Shown in pieces: positions 23,967-31,960 of a stretch of 64,000 nt of DNA. The stretch is from contig JBHJGP010000012.1 of the NCBI GenBank assembly GCA_050331695.1, forward strand, positions 254,016 to 318,015, in the 5' to 3' direction. Source of the stretch: JBHJGP01 sp050331695. GTDB lineage: Bacteria; Pseudomonadota; Alphaproteobacteria; Geminicoccales; Geminicoccaceae. Every line of letters begins with the position of its first letter. Within the stretch, counting starts at the first letter, position 1. Both the position numbers and the translations under genes were made by a program. The notes beneath the pieces are model-generated. The model did no database searches. It worked only from the letters and a program-made list of their open reading frames with translations, and had not been told where the DNA came from.

Positions 23967-24404
23967 ATGCTTGGAGTCGGGCTTCAGGAAATGAGGTTTC
24001 CGCGCCCCAAGATAGCGGCGGAGGAAACCATTCGTACCGAGGGATCGAACGCTCTTTTGCTCGAGGACAATGCGCTCATTTCGCTCGATACCGGTGAGAT
24101 ATTGCTTGGCCTCGGTCTCGGCAACATCCACACGGCCCAATCGCTCAAGGAAGCCCGTGACCTGGTCAACAGCGTCCCTCTGGACGTATGCGTGCTGGAC
24201 ATGATCGTCGGCCGCAAGACCAGCATCGAGTTTGCCCGCGAACTGGTCGATCGCTCCATCCCCTTTCTGTTCGCCACGGGCTATGGCGATAAAACGACCC
24301 TGCCGAAAGATCTGAGGCACGCGCCGGCGGTATCGAAACCCTACTCGCGCGACAGCCTCATCGCCGCCTTCCGGGCCCTTGGCATGGAGCTTAGGGTCAG
24401 TTGA
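23967..24404 (+). CDS. Single-domain FATGUY-type response regulator
   Basis: The 145-residue protein is a lone receiver domain preceded by about 25 residues. It has the acidic pocket LLLEDNALIS, phospho-Asp in VCVLDMIVG, and FATGYGD, the motif that defines FATGUY receivers, followed by the conserved lysine in VSKPYSRD. FATGUY proteins work with HWE/HisKA2 kinases, and in other Alphaproteobacteria (SdrG, MrrA) relay phosphate in the general stress response. The HWE kinase encoded 0.9 kb upstream is the obvious partner. There is no output domain. Confidence 0.85.
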   Translation: MLGVGLQEMRFPRPKIAAEETIRTEGSNALLLEDNALISLDTGEILLGLGLGNIHTAQSLKEARDLVNSVPLDVCVLDMIVGRKTSIEFARELVDRSIPFLFATGYGDKTTLPKDLRHAPAVSKPYSRDSLIAAFRALGMELRVS

Positions 24405-24441
24405 CCCTTGGACGGCATCGCCGCGATCGTTGCGCCTGCCG

Positions 24442-25386
24442 TTACATCCACGCCGCGATCTGATCGTGCTTAACTGAGGTTTGGGCGGCCATCCGATAGT
24501 AAGAGACCAACTCTCGCAACGGATCGGCGAGCCGCTGAAAACCGGTCATGAAGGCAACCACGACGCCGATTTCGACATTTCCCTGAATGACCATCCAACC
24601 GCCAAAAATCAGGACCGAAATCGGCGCCAGTGCGTTCAGCAGATTGAGGATCGCTTTGCCTGCGAACTTCCAGGCAAAAATGTTCATCCGATTGTTGAAG
24701 GTTGTACCGGTGAGATCGCCGAACGCCTCGTCGTCCTGAGGTCCTCCATCCGATTCGATCAGTTTACGGTTGAGGTTGCGCAACAATTCGACCCGGGTCT
24801 CGACGAGGGCGTTGATCTTGCGTTGGATCAGCGGAGCGGTGATGACTTGGGGTATCAAAAAACCGAAACTGACCAGGGCGATGACCGGCTCGACCCAGAG
24901 CATGTAGCCGGTGATGGCGACCAGCGTGCCGAGATGGACCGCTGGATCCGATAGACCGATGCCGACGAAGCTGCCGACATCATCGGCCTCGGATGTGACG
25001 ATGGAGGCGGCACCGCCGTCATCGGAATCGTCACACTCCTTACAAACCAGACTGGCCAAATGACGGCGGCCGTAGAGAACCGCGCTTTCCGAGAGCCAGC
25101 TCTGGTACATCCGCATGATCAGCTTGAGCACCGACAAGACCGCATAGGTGCCTATGTAGAGCCCGCCCAAAACGAGCAGGAGATCCATGTCTCCGGGCCG
25201 AATGGCGTCGTCGATGATGCGGCGTTGAAGCTCCAAAGGCGCCATCGTCAGACCGGCGACGATGAGCGCCAAGCCGACGACGACGACCTGTTTGTAGCCG
25301 CTCATCCGCCAGAGAAAACTGTAGAGACCCTTTGCCGGCCGGTCGTCGCCCGTCTTAGGTATCAGATTGGGCTGGAAATCCGTCAT
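24442..25386 (-). CDS. Stand-alone ABC exporter-type transmembrane protein without ATPase domain
   Basis: The 314-residue protein has the six-helix fold of a type I ABC exporter membrane domain (helices near residues 35-55, 70-90, 145-165, 170-190, 250-275 and 280-300) and then stops; no nucleotide-binding domain follows in any frame. Stand-alone members of this kind exist as a recognised family (ABC_membrane_3), so this need not be a truncation. It follows the PLDc_N-like gene by 63 bases and may share its stress promoter. Start at 25386 or 3 codons earlier. No ATPase partner is nearby. Confidence 0.75.
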   Translation of the reverse strand: MTDFQPNLIPKTGDDRPAKGLYSFLWRMSGYKQVVVVGLALIVAGLTMAPLELQRRIIDDAIRPGDMDLLLVLGGLYIGTYAVLSVLKLIMRMYQSWLSESAVLYGRRHLASLVCKECDDSDDGGAASIVTSEADDVGSFVGIGLSDPAVHLGTLVAITGYMLWVEPVIALVSFGFLIPQVITAPLIQRKINALVETRVELLRNLNRKLIESDGGPQDDEAFGDLTGTTFNNRMNIFAWKFAGKAILNLLNALAPISVLIFGGWMVIQGNVEIGVVVAFMTGFQRLADPLRELVSYYRMAAQTSVKHDQIAAWM

Positions 25387-25449
25387 CGTCCGCAAAACCC
25401 GGGATCGCCCTCGGGCAGGCCAGTCCCGTGGTGGCTTTGAAGGGAGAAT

Positions 25450-25647
25450 TTAGCTCCGTATCGGTGCCGCGGAACGGGGGCCAAACAGGAGCCAGGCGAT
25501 GAAGCCCAGGATCGGCAGAAGAAGAATAGCAACAACCCAGATGACCTTTGCCAGGGTGCTGGCCGCGCTGCCGACCACCTGAATGATCGCCCACACATCC
25601 GCAACGAGAATGATCAGACCGACGATACCGCCGACTTCGATGCCCAT
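25450..25647 (-). CDS. Small PLDc_N-domain membrane protein
   Basis: The 65-residue protein has two membrane helices (about residues 6-26 and 34-54) and the closing motif LLPILGFIAWLLFGPR that defines the phospholipase D N-terminal (PLDc_N) domain. Alone, such proteins are common in stress loci and have no known enzymatic role. An EcfG promoter with 17-base spacing lies 42 bases upstream. Confidence 0.82.
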   Translation of the reverse strand: MGIEVGGIVGLIILVADVWAIIQVVGSAASTLAKVIWVVAILLLPILGFIAWLLFGPRSAAPIRS

Positions 25648-25688
25648 GTTCTCCCCCTCGACATGTTTCGACCTTGAGCGTGCCGCTC

Positions 25689-25714
25689 AACGTTGTAGGA
25701 CCGGTCCAAGTTCC
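25689..25714 (-). promoter_or_regulatory. Perfect EcfG promoter (17-base spacing) before the PLDc_N gene
   Basis: On the minus strand GGAAC (25714-25710), 17 bases, CGTT (25692-25689). Both 16 and 17 are accepted spacings for this sigma factor. The gene start is 42 bases beyond. Confidence 0.78.
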
Positions 25715-25777
25715 CCCGAACCGTTGGTCCAAATCGTTCGCGACGGAACGGTCTTTCCCTCGCCGCTGAAATTGTTC

Positions 25778-26446
25778 TTAGCTCAATCGAGGCCGCTTGG
25801 CTAAAGTCGCGTCCTCGCTGGCGATCAGGCGTGTTGCCGATCGCCGGGCTTCGACCATGTCGGGAAATTCCCACGAGGGGCGAAGGCCCATGAACAGGTC
25901 CAGAAAGGGGATGGCGAGGCTCGGCGCCTCGGCCGTGTTTTCCTTGAACGCCCACCAGGTCTGGACGTCGTTGATCTTCGGGTTGAGCGAAATCCGCTCG
26001 TCGAAGTCCTGGTCCAGGACAGCCGAGGCGACGGTCAGGCAGTAGGAGACGTAGACGAACCCCTCGGGCCAATACCAAACCGGATCACCGGCCTGATCGG
26101 CGCCCACCTCGGGCATGGTTTCAACCGCCAGCGGCTGGCATCGCACCAGCTCCCGCAACATGAGACCTGCGCAGAAATAGGTGAATTCCTTCCGGTCCCG
26201 CTGGGCGTAGGCCCGGTTGACCTCGAAGGCCCGCAGCCAGCTCAGAAAGGCCTCGGTCAGCTTGGCCCGATTGACGGTGAAGCCGATACCGGTCTGTTTT
26301 TCGACATGGTCGATCTGATCCTGAAACGACTGGCGAAACCAGCGCATTCGGCGGACCGCGCGTCGAACCGGCGAACGCGTCGGCAGCTGGGCCGGACGGA
26401 TCGTCCCGATCGCATCGTCTTCCTCCTGAGCACGGGGATCGGTCAT
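25778..26446 (-). CDS. Uncharacterised protein, second of an unknown pair
   Basis: The 222-residue protein matches no family I recognise. It is soluble in composition, with an arginine-rich N-terminus (RSPVRRAVRRMRWFRQSF, residues 24-41) and a conserved-looking WYWPEGFVYVSYCLTVASAVL segment near the middle. It starts 5 bases after the stop of the preceding unknown gene, so the two are probably co-translated and may work together. Codon use resembles the neighbours. It ends 64 bases before the divergent-free PLDc_N promoter region. Confidence 0.65.
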   Translation of the reverse strand: MTDPRAQEEDDAIGTIRPAQLPTRSPVRRAVRRMRWFRQSFQDQIDHVEKQTGIGFTVNRAKLTEAFLSWLRAFEVNRAYAQRDRKEFTYFCAGLMLRELVRCQPLAVETMPEVGADQAGDPVWYWPEGFVYVSYCLTVASAVLDQDFDERISLNPKINDVQTWWAFKENTAEAPSLAIPFLDLFMGLRPSWEFPDMVEARRSATRLIASEDATLAKRPRLS

Positions 26447-26451
26447 CGACG

Positions 26452-27246
26452 TCAGAGATGGCCGGCGTAGGCTCGAAGGGCCGCTTCGATCGCGGCCGGC
26501 GACCAGGCATCGTCGGGCCTCTCACCGACGACGAAGATCGCGATGTCGGCCGCCGCGTCGAGCAGGCTGTCGTCGACAAGGGCACGGTCAGCATCCTCAT
26601 CGACGCCGGCGAGAGCCAGGCCCAGGCTCAGCGAACAAACCAGATTGACGTTGCCGGCCAGCACCGGATCCGCGGTCGGTCCATCATTTGTGTCCTGGCC
26701 ATCAATGAAGTGAGCGTCGACGAACGCTCGCCGCTCGATCAACTCGAACGCGAGATCCCGGCTGAGGGCGACCTGTTGGTCATCCTCACCAGCGAGATTG
26801 GCGTCGAGCGCCGCGGCGAACGCTTCGGCCAGCCGGTGCTCGTAAGCCAGCACGCTCACCGCACCTCGGCTTGTCAGCATCCGGGTAAGCGCACGGTAGC
26901 TGGCCCTGGCAAAGGAGAGGTCCAGGTTCGTTTCGCCCGCGCCGCGGCGTTCAAGCCACGCGGCCGGCGAGACCAGGCGGTCGGACAGCCCCTGGCCGAA
27001 AAGCGCCCTGGTGACCAGATCGTCGGCGAAGGTGGTCAATCGCCGCCCCACGGTCTCCGCCACTTCGTAGGCGGGGAGCCCAAATTGGTAGGGCGCGCTC
27101 ACGTAGGAAGGAGCGCCCCGGACCTCGCGATCAACGTAGTTCTTGCCATGACGGACCAGATGGCGGACCGCCCGGACACCGTCTTTGGCGCGGATCGCGC
27201 CCGACATCGGATCCGCGAACGACCGTTTTTCGAACGAAACTCCCAA
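26452..27246 (-). CDS. Uncharacterised protein, first of an unknown pair
   Basis: I place the start at TTG 27246, which has AGGAGG five bases upstream (about 264 residues); ATG codons further in or upstream are alternatives without good ribosome sites. The protein is mostly helical, without signal peptide, with an acidic centre (ANLAGEDDQQVALSRDLAFELI) and an alanine/aspartate-rich C-terminus (DEDADRALVDDSLLDAAADIAIF). No known domain is recognised. It lies 54 bases after the sugar permease stop and 5 bases before its partner gene. Function cannot be assigned. Confidence 0.62.
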   Translation of the reverse strand: MGVSFEKRSFADPMSGAIRAKDGVRAVRHLVRHGKNYVDREVRGAPSYVSAPYQFGLPAYEVAETVGRRLTTFADDLVTRALFGQGLSDRLVSPAAWLERRGAGETNLDLSFARASYRALTRMLTSRGAVSVLAYEHRLAEAFAAALDANLAGEDDQQVALSRDLAFELIERRAFVDAHFIDGQDTNDGPTADPVLAGNVNLVCSLSLGLALAGVDEDADRALVDDSLLDAAADIAIFVVGERPDDAWSPAAIEAALRAYAGHL

Positions 27247-27300
27247 CGGCCCCTCCTTCCTCGGCAGTGCCCAAGCCGGCACCACCAAAGTAGCACATTG

Positions 27301-28137
27301 TCAGCCCTTGACCGCGCCCATTGTCAGACCGCGCGATAGATGTCCCTGAATTAGATAAGCGAATATCGAGATGGGGACAAAAACCAGAAACGACAATATT
27401 GCGATATTCGTGAAGATGATCCCATGTGAGCCGCCCGTGAACATGGCGAGGCCGACCGACATGGTCTGGGCCTGGGAGGTGTAGGCGATCAGGAGCGTGA
27501 ACAGGAACTCGTTGATCGCGAAGATCATGGCGATGGTGGCGGCAGTCATGATGCCGGGCATAGACAGCGGCACGATCAGGAGCAGGAGGATGGCGAGAGG
27601 GCCGGCGCCGTCGGTCTTTGCCGCGTCCTCGATCTCCTGGGGGATCTCCATCATGTAAGAGCGGATGATCCAGGTCACGATCGACAGGTTCATGGCGGCG
27701 AAGACGAGGAGCAGCGCCCAGGGCGTGTCGAGCAGGGTCCAGGTCTGAAACAGGGCGAAGATCGGCAGGGCAACGGCGGCGGGCACGATCATCCGGGTCG
27801 ACAGGATGTAGAAGCCCAGATCGTCGCGGCCGCGAAAGGTGAACCGCGACAGCGCATAGGCCGCCGGTATCGCCAGGACGAGATCGAGGATGACGCTGCC
27901 GAAGACGGCCAGGGCGGTGTTGCGCAAATAGAAGCCGATCGGCCAAGTCTGCCAGAGATCACGCCAGCTCTCGAGCGAGAAGGTCGGCCAGTAGATCGGC
28001 GGCTGGACCACCACCTCGGTTCGGGGCCTGAGACCGATAGTAAGAAACCAGATGATCGGCAGGACGCAAAACGCCGTCCAGATCAAGATCAGGCTGTAGC
28101 GGGCGATCTCGCCTCGGCGCCTTGGGCTCAGCTTCAT
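27301..28137 (-). CDS. Carbohydrate ABC importer, inner-membrane permease (MalG/UgpE type)
   Basis: The 278-residue protein has six membrane helices and the EAA loop that docks on the ATPase (MEIPQEIEDAAKTDGAGPLAILLLLIVPLSMPGI, about residues 175-208). The start ATG at 28137 overlaps the stop of the upstream permease frame as ATGA, so the two are normally coupled in translation. With the solute-binding protein, the other permease and the divergent ATPase it would form a CUT1-type sugar or polyol importer. Its function depends on whether the partner permease is intact (see that entry). Confidence 0.9.
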   Translation of the reverse strand: MKLSPRRRGEIARYSLILIWTAFCVLPIIWFLTIGLRPRTEVVVQPPIYWPTFSLESWRDLWQTWPIGFYLRNTALAVFGSVILDLVLAIPAAYALSRFTFRGRDDLGFYILSTRMIVPAAVALPIFALFQTWTLLDTPWALLLVFAAMNLSIVTWIIRSYMMEIPQEIEDAAKTDGAGPLAILLLLIVPLSMPGIMTAATIAMIFAINEFLFTLLIAYTSQAQTMSVGLAMFTGGSHGIIFTNIAILSFLVFVPISIFAYLIQGHLSRGLTMGAVKG

Positions 28138-29063
28138 CTTTCGGCCCGCTCGCTTCTGAAGAATAGATTGACCACGATCATCGCGACGATGATGGTCATG
28201 ATCAGGACGATGACGGACGCGGCCGCCGCATAGCCCTGGTCGAAATCCTTGAACGCCGTTCGATAGATGAAATAGCTGACGGTCTCGGTGTAGCCCGAGT
28301 CTCAAACATTGGTGATCACAGACACCTTGGTGAACATGGTCACCAGATCGATCGCGCGCAGCACCAGCGCGATGGCGATGATTGGCGCCATCATCGGTAG
28401 GGTCACGAACCAGAATGTCTGATACCAGCGGGCACCGTCCAATTTGGTCGCCTCCTCGATCTCGTCGTCCATCGCCTGCAGACCGGCGAGGAAGATGACG
28501 AACAAAAAGGGTGTCCATTGCCAAACATCGGCGACCACAAGCATGGTTCGGGCCAGCGCAACATTGCCCAGCCAGTCAAGCTGGCCCGTGATCAGGCCAG
28601 CCCGGATCAGGAGATCATTGATCACCGAGGTCCCCGGAAAAAACAGAAGCTTCCACATGAAAGCCACCGCCGAGGGCATGAACAACATCGGCAGCAGGAA
28701 AAGAATACGCCATCCCCGAACCCAAGGATCTTTATGCACCAAGAGGGCGACGCCCATCGCCAGGCAGGCCTCGACGGCGAGCGCGACCGAGGAGATGACG
28801 AAGGTGTTCCAAAGGCTCCGGTAGAAATAGGGATCGGCGAACAGCCGGCCGTAATTGTTGAAGCCGACCCAGAACTCCATGCCGACGGAGGTCTCGTAGA
28901 GAGAGGCCCGGAGCGCGTAGATGAATGGGTAGAGCGTGATGCCTAAGAGATAGATGACCGCTGGCGCGATCAGAAGGTAGGGGAGCATTCGGGGCGAAAC
29001 CAGCCGTCGCCTGACGAGCTGAAGCTGAGCGGGACCGACGCTCGCCGCCGCTTCCGTGGCCAT
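28134..29063 (-). pseudogene. Carbohydrate ABC importer permease (MalF/UgpA type) with in-frame TGA
   Basis: From ATG 29063 the frame encodes a MalF-type permease: N-terminal helix, EAA loop (DDEIEEATKLDGARWYQTFWFVTLPMMAPI) and MFTKVSVITNV, where a TGA occurs at 28304-28302. The same frame then continues for 55 codons (DSGYTETVSYFIYRTAFKDF..., a normal end for this family with its final helix) to a stop at 28136-28134 that overlaps the next start. The truncated 253-residue product would lack the last helix. Either a recent nonsense mutation, a sequencing error, or read-through would explain it. Confidence 0.8.
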
Positions 29064-29103
29064 GGCTCAGGCGCCCTCGCCCCGCATGCTCCTGTTCCGG
29101 CCT

Positions 29104-30663
29104 CTAGACCGGCGGCTCCTTGTCCCGGCCGAGCCAAAGGCCGGGTTCGATCGAAGCGTAGTCCACCGGCGGCTTGCCGGAATAGAAGCCATTCCGCTCC
29201 ATCACCTGACGGACCCGCGCCTGGCCGTCCGCCAGCGCGTCTTTGATGCTCTTGTTACCGGTGAAGATCGCGTTCAGCTCGTTGCCGAAGGCGATGTCGA
29301 TGGGGAGCCCACCCGGGATCCGAGGCGCGCACCAGCAATAGTCGACCTCTTCCGCCCAAACCTCGGCCGAGACCATGATCTTCTGGAAGTTGGGATTGTT
29401 GATCACCGACTTGTAGCCCGGTCCCACACCGTTGGCGTTGGCGCCGTTCATCGACTGGAGCGAGGCGGTGGTGAAGAAGGCGAGCACCAAGAAGCCGGCC
29501 TCGGGGTTGGCCGCGTTGGCCGCGACGGACGAGGTCGAGCCGGCGATGTTGGGCGGTGCGAACCGGGCGTTCGGACCGGTGCCCATGGGCTCGAACAGGG
29601 TCACGATCTCGTCCTGCCAGATGGTGGACTGATCGGGCCGGGTCGATTGATTGCCCTGATCCTGCCAGGCGATGTTCATGGCCGTCTGGCCGCCGAGCCA
29701 GGCCGCGCGGTTTTCCGGCCAGCCCCAGCCGGTGACGCCCGTGGGTGCGAACTTTTGAAGCTCGAGGATCACCTCGCAGGCTTTAGCCGAAGCCTCGGAA
29801 TCGAATTGCGGGTTCCAATCGGCGTCGAACAGCTCGAGGCCGTACTGGGCGCCGACATGCTGCCAGGTATAGGTCGACCAGAAACCGCGCTGGGTCATCA
29901 ACGCCACGCCCGAATGGCCGGCGTCCGGCTTGTGCAGCTCGCTGGCGTAACGAAGCACGTCGTCATAGGTCTTGATGACGCCGGACGACGCGACGTCACC
30001 GCCCGTGATCTCGCGGAAGATCTTGCCGCGGACCTGCATCATCTGGATGTCGCAGTCGAACGGGATGCCGTAGAGCCGGTCGCCGAAATAACCGTAGTTC
30101 AGCCGGTAAGTGTCGGCGAAGTCGTCGATGGGGAATTTCCATTTGTCGACATAGTCGGTCAGGTCGACCAGATAGCCGGGTGCCGCAAAGTCACCGAGGT
30201 AGGGCGAGAAGTACTGGATCGCGTCGAAGGCGCCGGCGCCGGACGAGAAGTCGGTGATGGCCTTGTCGAACAGGCTGTCGTCCGGGATGGGCACGACCTC
30301 GACATTCATGCCGGACAGCTGGCGGAACGGCTCGAGATTTTCCGAGACACTTTCCGCGTCCGCCGCACCGATGGCGAGCCGCGTCGTCTGGCCGGCGAAC
30401 TCGGATCGGATCGCCTCCCAGTCGGCGGTCCGGACCCAGTCCTTCTCCGGATCCCAGAGAAGATCGTCATCGCCGATGCCGAACTGGTCGAGATACTCCC
30501 GCTTCACATAGTTGCCGGGCGTGATCTTGGACAAAATTTTGTCCGGATCGGGCAGGGATTGGGCCAGCGCCGCCGTCCCGCGCAGGACCGCTGGAGCGGC
30601 AACCGCGCCGGTCGCGAGCGCGCTCCGCTCCATGAACGTTCGTCTTGAGATCGTGTTTGCCAA
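29104..30663 (-). CDS. Carbohydrate ABC importer, periplasmic solute-binding protein with Tat signal
   Basis: I choose TTG 30663 as the start because GGGAGG lies 5 bases upstream; this gives 519 residues. The N-terminus has a twin-arginine signal (SRRTFMERSALATGAVAAPAV... ending near TAALAQ), so the folded protein is probably exported by Tat. The mature part is a family 1 solute-binding protein, long for the family, with FRQLSGMNVEVVPIPDDSLFDKA near the start and many aromatic residues typical of sugar sites. It precedes two permease genes on the same strand and follows the SorC regulator gene by 177 bases. Confidence 0.88.
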   Translation of the reverse strand: MANTISRRTFMERSALATGAVAAPAVLRGTAALAQSLPDPDKILSKITPGNYVKREYLDQFGIGDDDLLWDPEKDWVRTADWEAIRSEFAGQTTRLAIGAADAESVSENLEPFRQLSGMNVEVVPIPDDSLFDKAITDFSSGAGAFDAIQYFSPYLGDFAAPGYLVDLTDYVDKWKFPIDDFADTYRLNYGYFGDRLYGIPFDCDIQMMQVRGKIFREITGGDVASSGVIKTYDDVLRYASELHKPDAGHSGVALMTQRGFWSTYTWQHVGAQYGLELFDADWNPQFDSEASAKACEVILELQKFAPTGVTGWGWPENRAAWLGGQTAMNIAWQDQGNQSTRPDQSTIWQDEIVTLFEPMGTGPNARFAPPNIAGSTSSVAANAANPEAGFLVLAFFTTASLQSMNGANANGVGPGYKSVINNPNFQKIMVSAEVWAEEVDYCWCAPRIPGGLPIDIAFGNELNAIFTGNKSIKDALADGQARVRQVMERNGFYSGKPPVDYASIEPGLWLGRDKEPPV

Positions 30664-30785
30664 CGTTGCCTCCCGTTTGGATCGACCCGACAAACATTCT
30701 TCCTGCGACTTCGCATCGCCAGCCTCTGCCGGGCTTTGTCGAAGATCACCTCACTTCGCCGAAAAGAAAAGTGACCCTTTGATGA

Positions 30786-30799
30786 TGATACTTGTATCA
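30786..30799. promoter_or_regulatory. Candidate operator: palindrome upstream of the solute-binding protein gene
   Basis: TGATACTTGTATCA has perfect 6-base arms around a 2-base centre. It lies in the 177-base gap between the SorC regulator gene and the solute-binding protein gene, about 125 bases before the latter. Position suggests an operator or activator site, possibly for the SorC protein; this is inference. Confidence 0.35.
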
Positions 30800-30840
30800 A
30801 TCAGGCGATCAATTTGTTTCCTTTTCGCGGACCGGCAAGA

Positions 30841-31821
30841 CTAGCTCTCCACCAGCAGTCTGGCGACGTCCTCGTTGGTGATCAGCGCCGTCGACTGGAT
30901 CATGCCCAGCGCCGCCCGGATCGCCTGAAGCTTGTGCCGTCCGCCGGCAACCAGGACGCGTTGGGGGATATTGCGGAGGTCGGGCACAGGCACGTTCATC
31001 ACCCGGTCATTGATCGGATGATCGATGATCTGCCCTCCGGCGTCGAAGAAGTTGAAGAAGAGGTCACCCACCGCTCCAGCCTCGATCAGTTCCTGGCGGA
31101 TGTCGCCATCCAGCATGTCGCGGCAGTAGTTCAGGGCGGTGGAACTGGTATCCATGGAGCCGACGCTGACCACGGCGATATCGGCGTTGCGCGCTCTTTC
31201 GACCACCCTTGAGAGGCCGCATTTGTCGAGGAGCGTTTTCCGGGTCTCGGCGCTGTCGACCAGGACGGGCGCCGGAAACAAAAAACATTCGGCACCGATG
31301 GTAGACGCCATCTGCCAGGCGAATTCGGAAGGGTTGTAGTCCCGGGCCTGATAGACGCCGCCCAGGAGCGACACCACGGACGCATTCTTGAGTGTTCGAG
31401 GAGCCAAGGTCACCAGGGACCGCACAAGCGTCTGGCCCCAGCCAACGCCGATCGACAGGCCGTCGTCCAGAAGTTCCGACAGATATGCACCGGCGCAAAA
31501 GCCGACCAGGCTGTTGATCGTCGACGGGTCGCCGGAATCCGGTGCCACCACGGCCTTATCGAGGCCAAAGCGGCTCTCGAGCTTCATCTCCAGATGGACA
31601 CAGCCGCCAATGCCGCCATCGACCTCGAAGCGGACCTCCCGCCGGCGCCGAGCCTCGTTCAGGTGCCGGACGACGGTGACCCGGCCGACGCCCAAGCGGT
31701 CGGCAATCTCGTTCTGGGTCATCCCCTCAACGTAATACATGTAAGCGGCCCGGAGCCGGGTGTTGGTGATCTTGTGGTCCCGGGCGCTCGCCACATTGGC
31801 GATGGCGGCCATCGTCTCCAT
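30841..31821 (-). CDS. SorC family sugar-responsive transcriptional regulator
   Basis: The 326-residue protein has an N-terminal helix-turn-helix (about residues 22-60, YVEGMTQNEIADRLGVGRVTVVRHLNEARRR) and a C-terminal sugar-phosphate-isomerase-like sensor domain (about 75-326, with IGVGWGQTLVRSL and VGDLFFNFFDAGGQII). SorC-type regulators bind a phosphorylated sugar or polyol and control the adjacent catabolic operon. It is divergent from the ATPase gene and upstream of the transporter genes. Start at ATG 31821 or, 9 bases later, ATG 31812. Confidence 0.9.
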   Translation of the reverse strand: METMAAIANVASARDHKITNTRLRAAYMYYVEGMTQNEIADRLGVGRVTVVRHLNEARRRREVRFEVDGGIGGCVHLEMKLESRFGLDKAVVAPDSGDPSTINSLVGFCAGAYLSELLDDGLSIGVGWGQTLVRSLVTLAPRTLKNASVVSLLGGVYQARDYNPSEFAWQMASTIGAECFLFPAPVLVDSAETRKTLLDKCGLSRVVERARNADIAVVSVGSMDTSSTALNYCRDMLDGDIRQELIEAGAVGDLFFNFFDAGGQIIDHPINDRVMNVPVPDLRNIPQRVLVAGGRHKLQAIRAALGMIQSTALITNEDVARLLVES

Positions 31822-31884
31822 AGGCGTCTCGCAGTCGCTCGTCTAACGAAACAATTGAATCACTAAAAAGTCATTTGTTGCATA

Positions 31885-31899
31885 TTTTGATCGTCAAAA
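31885..31899. promoter_or_regulatory. Candidate operator: perfect palindrome in the SorC/ATPase divergent region
   Basis: TTTTGATCGTCAAAA is a perfect 15-base palindrome (odd centre) in the AT-rich 139-base gap between the divergent SorC and ATPase genes. It is well placed for control of both directions. Nearby AACAAT and ATTTGTT segments (31850-31880) form a second, looser repeat. Confidence 0.4.
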
Positions 31900-31960
31900 G
31901 CTATCGTCGTTTCAGCTATGACGAGGACGATCACGCAAGACAAGACAAAGGGCCCGGTGA

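Noticed and set aside
29056..30648. 530-codon plus-strand open frame
   Set aside because: It is antisense to the solute-binding protein gene, has no domain, and reflects GC-rich codon bias on the opposite strand.
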